Position numbers and translations under genes: made by a program. Below, piece by piece: positions 1 to 4,989 of a DNA stretch of 8,895 nt (positions are counted from its first letter, which is position 1; every line of letters begins with the position of its first letter). Under the pieces are notes generated by a model. That model made no database searches, was not told where the DNA came from, and worked only from the letters and a program-made list of their open reading frames with translations. The DNA lies in contig JALOTM010000024.1 in NCBI GenBank assembly GCA_025457905.1, positions 1 through 8,895 on the forward strand, read 5' to 3'. The stretch is from Methanomassiliicoccales archaeon. GTDB taxonomy: Archaea > Thermoplasmatota > Thermoplasmata > Methanomassiliicoccales > UBA472.

Positions 1-312
1 GACTACGCGACCCTGAGGATTGTCCTTGGCGGATGGGGGATGGCCTTCACAGAATGCCGAGTCATCGTGGGAATGAACGGTGGTCAGGCAGAAAGGGCGG
101 TCACTGGTGCCGATGAGGAGCATCTATTGTCGCTCTTCGTCAACGAAAAAATGGTGACGATAAGGTTCGTCGACCTCTCATGGAATGGCCAAATCGACCA
201 AGGCGACATCATGTACGTTTCGGTGCCGGGCGTGGAGAGCGGCGATGTGCTCACCGTACGAATGGCCCTCAACTCAGGAGCGAGCCTGGGGGCGACGAGC
301 TACACCTTCTGA
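1..312 (+). CDS. C-terminal part of a pilin-like or secreted small protein (5' end outside window)
   Basis: The frame is open from base 1, and translation upstream of the first ATG (base 40) reads through without a stop. The gene therefore starts outside the window and 103 C-terminal residues are visible. The pattern is beta-strand-like, with a single Cys at visible residue 19. It has an acidic loop around residues 58-69 (D58, N62, G63, D66, G68, D69) that resembles calcium-loop or turn motifs, and it ends in SYTF. This order (FxxCxVxVxxNG, a DxxxNGxIxxGD loop, then a final strand ending in YTF) resembles the C-terminal halves of small archaeal pilin/archaellin-like proteins. Their class III signal peptide and hydrophobic N-terminus would lie before base 1. 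Without that N-terminus the pilin assignment is an inference; another small exported beta-sandwich protein is possible. The gene ends 74 bp before the next gene's GTG. Confidence 0.55.
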   Translation, partial: DYATLRIVLGGWGMAFTECRVIVGMNGGQAERAVTGADEEHLLSLFVNEKMVTIRFVDLSWNGQIDQGDIMYVSVPGVESGDVLTVRMALNSGASLGATSYTF

Positions 313-317
313 TGAAG

Positions 318-333
318 GGATAAGGCTTTATCC
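318..333 (+). promoter_or_regulatory. TATA-like promoter inside a short palindrome, upstream of the RNase P gene
   Basis: GGATAA-GGCT-TTATCC is a perfect 6-bp inverted repeat with a 4-nt loop. Its right half contains CTTTATCC (326-333), a plausible archaeal TATA box. The expected start of transcription, about 26 nt downstream, falls near 355, just before the GGAGG at 360-364. The palindrome could instead be a weak hairpin ending the preceding gene's transcript, but no T-run follows it. Confidence 0.4.
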
Positions 334-359
334 GACCAGCCTATGATGGAGGTCGAAAA

Positions 360-364
360 GGAGG
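360..364 (+). promoter_or_regulatory. Strong Shine-Dalgarno GGAGG that questions the annotated start
   Basis: GGAGG is the clearest ribosome-binding site in the window. It lies 22 nt before the GTG at 387, which is too far for normal initiation, but only 7 nt before an in-frame CTG at 372. The two ATGs at 343 and 346 lie upstream of it and are in another frame. Confidence 0.5.
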
Positions 365-386
365 CGAAGGGCTGTCTAGGCGCAGG

Positions 387-740
387 GTGTCCAACCGGGA
401 GATGAGGGACATCGCCGAGCGCAGGATATCCACGCTGTTGGCCCTTTCCATGAAGGAGGCCTCCTCGGGGAATCAAGAGAGGAGCAAGCGCTATTTCCGG
501 CTGGCGAGGGCCATTGGCATGCGGACCAACACCCCTCTCCCCAAGGGCACCTTGTACTGTCGTCAGTGCGAGGCTCTGCTCCTGCCTGGTAGCAACTGTC
601 GGGTCAGGCTTCGTCATGGCAAGATTACCGTCCACTGCCTTACCTGCGGCGAGGTACGCCGCAGGCCTTATCTGTTACCGAAGGGTGATGATGATGGAAA
701 GAAAGCTGAGCAGGAAGGAACTGAAGGGGAAAGGAACTGA
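387..740 (+). CDS. rnp4: Ribonuclease P protein component 4 (Rpp21/Rpr2 family)
   Basis: This is a protein subunit of archaeal RNase P, the ribonucleoprotein that removes 5' leaders from pre-tRNAs. In archaea Rpp21 pairs with Rpp29 and supports the specificity domain of the RNA. The 117-residue product has the family layout: two N-terminal helices (about residues 5-45, rich in Arg, with IAERRI and RYFRLARAIG), then a zinc ribbon with CxxC at C58/C61 and CxxC at C84/C87. Between the Cys pairs is the conserved LLPGxNxRVRLR segment. The last 20 or so residues are charged and probably disordered, and their codons overlap the next gene. The start is uncertain: GTG at 387 is the first conventional start in frame, but the ribosome-binding site at 360-364 fits CTG at 372, which would add SRRR near the N-terminus. 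ATG at 402 would shorten the first helix. The family call is firm; the start is not. Confidence 0.93.
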   Translation: MSNREMRDIAERRISTLLALSMKEASSGNQERSKRYFRLARAIGMRTNTPLPKGTLYCRQCEALLLPGSNCRVRLRHGKITVHCLTCGEVRRRPYLLPKGDDDGKKAEQEGTEGERN

Positions 741-966
741 GCTGAAGGCCACCATGCATGTGGGCAAGGACGGAGCGAGCGAAGGGGTGGTGGAGGAGCT
801 CGTCAACCAGCTCAAGGCCAACAAGCTGGTCAAGGTGAAGGTCCTGGCCTCATCCTCGGAACAGAAGCGCGAGATAGCCGAGGAACTGGCCTCGAGGTCG
901 GGCGCGGTCCTGATCGAGGTCCGAGGCAATACCATCCTGCTCTGCGATGGCCGTTATGTCGAATGA
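688..966 (+). CDS. YhbY/CRM-domain RNA-binding protein
   Basis: This is a stand-alone CRM (CRS1-YhbY) domain of about 92 residues. The bacterial homologue YhbY associates with pre-50S ribosomal particles, and plant CRM proteins act in group II intron splicing. A role in ribosome or RNA maturation is therefore expected, though unproven in archaea. The domain fits end to end: LSRKELKGKG at the start, the GxxG-type loop in VGKDGASEGV, LVKVKV in the middle, and a last strand containing GNTILL. ATG, ATG and ATG at 688, 691 and 694 (plus GTG at 685) are all possible starts. GAAGG at 680-684 spaces best with 691 or 694. A start at ATG 754 would remove the overlap but cut away the conserved first helix, so I reject it. 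The gene overlaps the RNase P gene by about 53 nt in another frame, which suggests co-transcription and translational coupling. Confidence 0.9.
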   Translation: MMMERKLSRKELKGKGTELKATMHVGKDGASEGVVEELVNQLKANKLVKVKVLASSSEQKREIAEELASRSGAVLIEVRGNTILLCDGRYVE

Positions 967-990
967 GCGATCCTCGGCCAACATCCCCGT

Positions 991-1015
991 CCACGACAGT
1001 ACAGGGAGGTCGTGG
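991..1015 (+). terminator. Hairpin between the YhbY gene and serS
   Basis: CCACGAC (991-997) and GTCGTGG (1009-1015) form a perfect 7-bp inverted repeat with an 11-nt loop, 24 bp after the YhbY-family stop codon. Only TTT follows, so it is a poor intrinsic terminator by bacterial rules. Archaeal termination depends mostly on U-runs. It may instead protect the 3' end of the upstream mRNA or be chance. Confidence 0.3.
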
Positions 1016-1033
1016 TTTCGGCATGACCAAATC

Positions 1034-1041
1034 CTTTAAGC
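1034..1041 (+). promoter_or_regulatory. Putative TATA box of serS
   Basis: CTTTAAGC, preceded by A-rich AAATC, resembles a BRE plus TATA box. The predicted transcription start is near 1063, which leaves a 5' leader of roughly 15 nt before ATG 1079. No Shine-Dalgarno sequence is visible in that leader. Confidence 0.4.
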
Positions 1042-1078
1042 CGGTCGATACGGTTCTTGCTGAGCCGAGTTGTTGTAT

Positions 1079-2341
1079 ATGCTAGACGTGGACGTAATCC
1101 GCAAGAACCCGGAGGCCATCCGTGGCATGCTCCTGAACCGCAACTACACCGAGGAGACGCTGGAACAGTTCCTGAAGGTGGACGGGGAATGGAGGTCTAA
1201 GGTGGAGGAGTCCAACCAGCTCAAGCGCAGGCGCAACCAGGTCGCCGAGCAGATCCCCAAGCTCAAGGACGAGGAGAAGAGGCGCACCATAGCCGAGATG
1301 AAGGATGTGGCCAATCGCATCGCCGAGCTGGATGAGAGGGTCGCGCAGCTTGACGAGGCCAGGAACGATATCGTCCTCAACATCCCCAACATCCCCGATC
1401 CCACCGTCCCCATCGGCAGGAGCTCTGCCGACAACATCGTGGTCAGAGAGGGCTGCATCAGGCCCGCGTTCGACTTCACTCCCAAGGACCATATAGCCAT
1501 AGGCGAGGAGCTGGACATCATCGACTTCAAGAGAGGGGCCAAGGTGGCGGGGAGCGGCTTCTACGTCCTCAAGGGGGACGGCGCCCGCCTGGAGAGGGCC
1601 ATGATCAACTTCATGCTGGACCTGCACCGCACCCAAGGTTACCAGGAGATCTTCCCGCCCGTGGTGGTGAACCGTGCCGCGGTCATCGGCACCGGCCAAT
1701 ATCCGAAGATGAGGGAAGACATGTACTGGTGCGAAAGGGACGACCTCTGGCTGAACCCTACTGCGGAGGTCCCCCTGACCAACCTGCTGCAGGACGAGAT
1801 ACTGGAGAAGGAGCAGCTCCCCATCTACCTGACCGCCTATCTGCCCTCTTTCCGAAGGGAGGCCGGAAGGCACGCGGAGATGCGCGGGATCATACGAGTG
1901 CACGAGTTCAACAAAGTGGAGCTGGTCAAGTTCGTACTGCCGGAGACGAACTATGCCGAGCTGGAGACGCTGACCGATGACGCCGAGGCGGTGTTCCGTC
2001 TGTTGGGGATCCCTTACCGCGTACTCCTCCTGTGCACGGGGGACTTGGGCTTTGCCAGTGCCAAGACCTATGACATCGAGGCCCACGCCCCCGGCACCCA
2101 GCTATGGCTGGAATGCTCCTCCTGCTCCTGCTTCACGGACTTCCAGGCGCGCAGGGCAAGGGTCAAGTTCCGCCGCGAGCCGCACCTGAAGAGCGAGTTC
2201 GTGCACACCCTGAACGGCTCAGGGGTGGCGCTACCCCGAACCATGGTCGGTATCCTGGAGAACTATCAGAACCGGGACGGGAGCATCAGCATACCAGAGG
2301 TGCTCAGGCCGTACATGCAGGGACAGGAGCTCATCGAGTAG
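1079..2341 (+). CDS. serS: Seryl-tRNA synthetase (common class IIa type)
   Basis: This enzyme charges tRNA-Ser (and tRNA-Sec where present) with serine using ATP, in the cytoplasm. It has 420 residues, normal for the family. Residues 1-110 form the N-terminal arm; MLDVDVIRKNPEAIR is the typical opening and the charged stretch 30-100 is the tRNA-binding coiled coil. The class II catalytic core follows, with TAEVPLTNL (228-236) at the serine/ATP site and motif 2 FRREAG (258-263) followed by RGIIRVHEFNKVEL. Then come CTGDLGFASAKTYD and SSCSCFTDFQARR, and motif 3 GSGVALPRT (380-388) leads into ILENYQ. All key arginines are present. This is not the rare zinc-dependent SerRS of some methanogens. 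ATG 1079 is chosen because it gives the conserved N-terminus; TTG 1070 and TTG 1073 would add only three or two residues. The gene has its own TATA-like box. Its stop lies inside the convergent antiporter gene, with an 11-bp overlap. Confidence 0.97.
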   Translation: MLDVDVIRKNPEAIRGMLLNRNYTEETLEQFLKVDGEWRSKVEESNQLKRRRNQVAEQIPKLKDEEKRRTIAEMKDVANRIAELDERVAQLDEARNDIVLNIPNIPDPTVPIGRSSADNIVVREGCIRPAFDFTPKDHIAIGEELDIIDFKRGAKVAGSGFYVLKGDGARLERAMINFMLDLHRTQGYQEIFPPVVVNRAAVIGTGQYPKMREDMYWCERDDLWLNPTAEVPLTNLLQDEILEKEQLPIYLTAYLPSFRREAGRHAEMRGIIRVHEFNKVELVKFVLPETNYAELETLTDDAEAVFRLLGIPYRVLLLCTGDLGFASAKTYDIEAHAPGTQLWLECSSCSCFTDFQARRARVKFRREPHLKSEFVHTLNGSGVALPRTMVGILENYQNRDGSISIPEVLRPYMQGQELIE

Positions 2342-3575
2342 GGGGTGCGCTGCAGGTCTCTTCCCCCTGCCGGCCACAGGTCGTCACGGGCTTGGGCCTG
2401 CGGTCCTTTCCCAGGGCTCGCTTGAACAGGTAAGGCGTGACCAAGGCCGTGGCGACACCCATGAAAACCACCACCGAGTACAGCCCCTCCCCGATTATCC
2501 CCTTCTGCAGTCCGTAGAGGGCGATGATGAGCGCCACCTCCAGTCTGGGGGCCATCCCTATGCCGACCGCCAACGAGTCACGTGCGGTCATCCCGAACAG
2601 CTTGGCCGGGACACCGCAGCCGACGACCTTGGTAAGCATGGCCGCCACCGTCAGGATGAGGGCGAACACGATCAGCTCGCTGAGGCCGGATATGTCGAAG
2701 AGCACCCCTAGGGAAATGAAGAAGACCGGGATGGTGATGGCCCCGACGTACTTGGTGGCCTCGGTGAACTCCTTACGAAGGGGAGTGGTGGCGAATACCG
2801 TGCCAGCCACAAAGGCGCCGACGATGGCGGAGATGCCGATGACCTCGGAGATGTAGGCGTAGAAAAGGGCCAGGGCGAAGGCCAATATGAAGCCGGTATG
2901 CTCGATGCCCCTCTCTCGGCCCTCCTTTTCAGCTCTGCAGACGATCTTGGAGAGGAACCTTGTTCCGATGAGGATCCCGACCACGATGAAGACCACGGCC
3001 GCGACGATCAGGTATAGGATGCCGGTCACGTCCACACCTCCCTGGGCAAAGCCGCCCGCGATCCCCAGGACCACCATCCCCAGGATGTCATCGACCACCG
3101 CTGCGCCCAAGATGGCGCAGCCCACCTCATCGCTGATGAGGCCCATCTCCATGAGGACCGCGGCGGTCACGGACACGCTCGTGGCCACCATGGTGGCGCC
3201 GATGAAGATGGCCTGGGCCATGGATTCCTGTGGGAGTAGCCAGACCACGAGCGCGTATCCGACCACCCAGGGAACCAGCACGCCCCCGAGGGCGATCACG
3301 AAATTGCGGGAGGTGTATATCTTCTTCAGGTCTGATTCCAGGCCGATGAGGAACAGGAGCACGATGGCCCCCAGCTGAGCGATGACGTTGATGATGTCCG
3401 GATCGATGATCTCGAAACCGAGCAATGCCCCCAGGACGCTGGGTCCGATGATGATCCCTATGACGATCTCCCCTATCACCATGGGTTGGCGGAAGCGGGT
3501 CACGAAGAAATGGCTCAGGACCGCTATGACCAGGAGCAGGGTCAGCTGGAACCAGAGCGTGGCATCGTCCGCCAT
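2331..3575 (-). CDS. CPA2-family Na+(K+)/H+ antiporter (NapA/Kef-like membrane domain)
   Basis: This is a secondary transporter that exchanges Na+ or K+ for protons across the cytoplasmic membrane, serving pH and salt balance. The 414-residue product is almost wholly hydrophobic, with about 12-13 membrane segments. Family marks are QPMVIGEIVIGIIIGPSVLG near residues 30-49, ATSVSVTAAVLMEMG (131-145, the unwound crossing helix), and the ion-binding Asp pair D162-D163 in AAVVDDILG. Later marks are PVFFISLGVLFD (283-294) and PRLEVALI (343-350). The Asp-Asp pair is the hallmark of electrogenic CPA2 antiporters such as NapA. There is no C-terminal Rossmann (KTN/RCK) domain, so this is not a full-length glutathione-gated Kef; only a basic tail of about 25 residues follows the last helix. 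The start ATG 3575 has no ribosome-binding site but has a TATA-like box at the right distance for a leaderless message. The substrate ion cannot be told from sequence. Confidence 0.92.
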   Translation of the reverse strand: MADDATLWFQLTLLLVIAVLSHFFVTRFRQPMVIGEIVIGIIIGPSVLGALLGFEIIDPDIINVIAQLGAIVLLFLIGLESDLKKIYTSRNFVIALGGVLVPWVVGYALVVWLLPQESMAQAIFIGATMVATSVSVTAAVLMEMGLISDEVGCAILGAAVVDDILGMVVLGIAGGFAQGGVDVTGILYLIVAAVVFIVVGILIGTRFLSKIVCRAEKEGRERGIEHTGFILAFALALFYAYISEVIGISAIVGAFVAGTVFATTPLRKEFTEATKYVGAITIPVFFISLGVLFDISGLSELIVFALILTVAAMLTKVVGCGVPAKLFGMTARDSLAVGIGMAPRLEVALIIALYGLQKGIIGEGLYSVVVFMGVATALVTPYLFKRALGKDRRPKPVTTCGRQGEETCSAPPTR

Positions 3576-3598
3576 GTGGCGGGTGAACTCATTCTCAG

Positions 3599-3608
3599 AA
3601 TTTTAAAC
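3599..3608 (-). promoter_or_regulatory. TATA box of the antiporter gene (leaderless start)
   Basis: On the minus strand this reads GTTTAAAATT. Its centre is about 28 nt upstream of the A of ATG 3575, the distance expected if transcription starts at or next to the start codon. No Shine-Dalgarno sequence lies between. It sits in the 51-bp gap after the mscS-type gene, so the antiporter probably has its own transcript. Confidence 0.6.
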
Positions 3609-3626
3609 ATTTCAATGAGAAGGACC

Positions 3627-4952
3627 TCAGGACTTGAGCCGGACCTTGTCGTCGGTGGCTAGTGCGTCCTGTATGCTCAGGAGCAGGTCGGAGCGTGCCT
3701 TCTTCGCTCTCATGGCGTCGAGGACGTAGGCGTTGACCTCGTACCTAATCTTCGGCCCGACTATGTCCATGGCGAATAGCTCGGGGGATGGCTCCTTCAT
3801 GAGCCCCTCCACGGCATTGACGGCCCTCTTCACCATGCCCTCCACTTCCCCATGGGAGACCTCGATCGGCACCTCGAAGGCGACCGATATCCCATGCGCT
3901 AAGGAGCGCTTGTAGTTGAGCACCCTTTCCGAGATTATCTCGCTGTTGGGGATGCTGACGGTCTCCCCGTCCTCGGTCCTCACCTTGGTGAATGTCAGAT
4001 TCTTCTCCACGATCTCGCATACCAGGTCCGAGCCGAGCCGGACCTTGTCACCCAGGTCGAAGACCTCCGTGTTCATGATGGCCAGACCGGCCACGATGTT
4101 CTTGACCGTCGAATACGAGAGGGATATCCCCAGGGAGATGAAGACCAGGATGGTCACGATGAGTATCATCCCCACCTCCTCGAGGTTCATCACCGAGAAG
4201 AGGATGAAGACGGTGACCATGAAGGCGATGAGGTAGAACACATATCTTACCATGGAGTTGAACAGGTCCACGACCTGCGGGTTGAACTTCTTCGTCCTGA
4301 ACTTGAAGTCCTCGAAGATGGCATTGATGAGCCTGATCACCAAGTAAACGGCCACAAGGAAGATGACCAGGGCCTCCAGCTTCGTGCCGTTCTCCTCCCA
4401 GAAGGCGGAGAGGGCCTCCATGGCATCGATGTCGGACACGAAGGTGAGAAGGACGACGAGGACCAACACCGCGGCGCCTATATAGACGATGTAACTGAGC
4501 AGGAGGCTGGTGAATTCCATTGCGCTGCTGCCCTGGACCCCTTTGCCCGCCGATCTAAGACGTGAGCGCTTGGAGAAATTGCGGAGTATCCTGGCGATTA
4601 GGCCTGCGAAGAGTACTACCATAAAGATGATGGCCAGTTGGATGAAGATCGTCAGATAAGGCTCCCAGAGGAGGTCGTTGAAGTCCCCCCAGGTCTGCGA
4701 GAGAACGAACCCCAGAAGGAAAAGGACGGTGATGATCATGGCGGCCTTGGCCATCCTGCCCAGGTATGTGGCCAAATCCGCGTCCATGTACCTACCTTCC
4801 TTGGCCTTCATCCTCTCCAAGTTCTTGTTCAGGTATGACCATATGTATAGGAAGACCACGCACAGCGTGAAGAGCAGCAGGATAGGCCAGCCATAGCTGG
4901 TCAGCCAATCACCTGAGCTCGCCGCCACGAAGGTCTCCTGCGCCGGCTCCAT
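3627..4952 (-). CDS. MscS-family mechanosensitive channel with extra N-terminal membrane helices
   Basis: This channel opens under membrane tension and releases solutes during hypo-osmotic shock. It has 441 residues, longer than E. coli MscS (286) because of added N-terminal helices. Membrane segments are visible near residues 22-40, 68-86, 100-122, 150-172, 192-212, 236-256 and 260-290. The last is the pore helix and ends in KNIVAGLAIM (284-293), followed by VFDLGDKVRLG. The cytosolic beta domain contains TKVRTEDGETVSIPNSEI (322-339) and ERVLNY, the strongest family signature. The alpha/beta C-terminal domain ends in ARSDLLLSIQDAL (419-431). By aligning N285 and G289 with N117 and G121 of E. 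coli MscS, the kink glycine G113 corresponds to Ser281 and Q112 to Tyr280, so gating may differ. ATG 4952 follows a TATA-like box by about 27 nt and has no ribosome-binding site, so the message is probably leaderless. The gene lies 37 bp after the giant gene and 51 bp before the antiporter, all on one strand. Confidence 0.93.
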   Translation of the reverse strand: MEPAQETFVAASSGDWLTSYGWPILLLFTLCVVFLYIWSYLNKNLERMKAKEGRYMDADLATYLGRMAKAAMIITVLFLLGFVLSQTWGDFNDLLWEPYLTIFIQLAIIFMVVLFAGLIARILRNFSKRSRLRSAGKGVQGSSAMEFTSLLLSYIVYIGAAVLVLVVLLTFVSDIDAMEALSAFWEENGTKLEALVIFLVAVYLVIRLINAIFEDFKFRTKKFNPQVVDLFNSMVRYVFYLIAFMVTVFILFSVMNLEEVGMILIVTILVFISLGISLSYSTVKNIVAGLAIMNTEVFDLGDKVRLGSDLVCEIVEKNLTFTKVRTEDGETVSIPNSEIISERVLNYKRSLAHGISVAFEVPIEVSHGEVEGMVKRAVNAVEGLMKEPSPELFAMDIVGPKIRYEVNAYVLDAMRAKKARSDLLLSIQDALATDDKVRLKS

Positions 4953-4973
4953 ACGAGCGGTGGTATTTGCGGA

Positions 4974-4984
4974 GGATATTAAAA
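4974..4984 (-). promoter_or_regulatory. TATA box of the MscS-type gene (leaderless start)
   Basis: On the minus strand this reads TTTTAATATCC. Its centre is about 27 nt upstream of the A of ATG 4952. It fills the 37-bp gap (4953-4989) between the giant gene's stop codon and the channel gene, with no Shine-Dalgarno sequence between it and the ATG. Confidence 0.65.
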
Positions 4985-4989
4985 CAATA

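Noticed and set aside
514..687. N-terminal extension of the CRM protein back to ATG 514
   Set aside because: This part is an out-of-frame reading of the RNase P zinc-ribbon region and has no similarity to CRM proteins.
1082..2086. A 334-codon open frame on the minus strand inside serS
   Set aside because: It is the complement of a well-conserved synthetase gene. Its product is low in complexity and matches no family, so it is a byproduct of GC-rich codon use.
1079..2341. Rare methanogen-type seryl-tRNA synthetase
   Set aside because: The N-terminal coiled-coil arm and the motif 2 and 3 sequences are those of the common type.
2331..3575. A full Kef glutathione-gated potassium efflux system
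   Set aside because: No Rossmann-type KTN/RCK domain follows the membrane part, and no KefF/G-like partner gene is adjacent.
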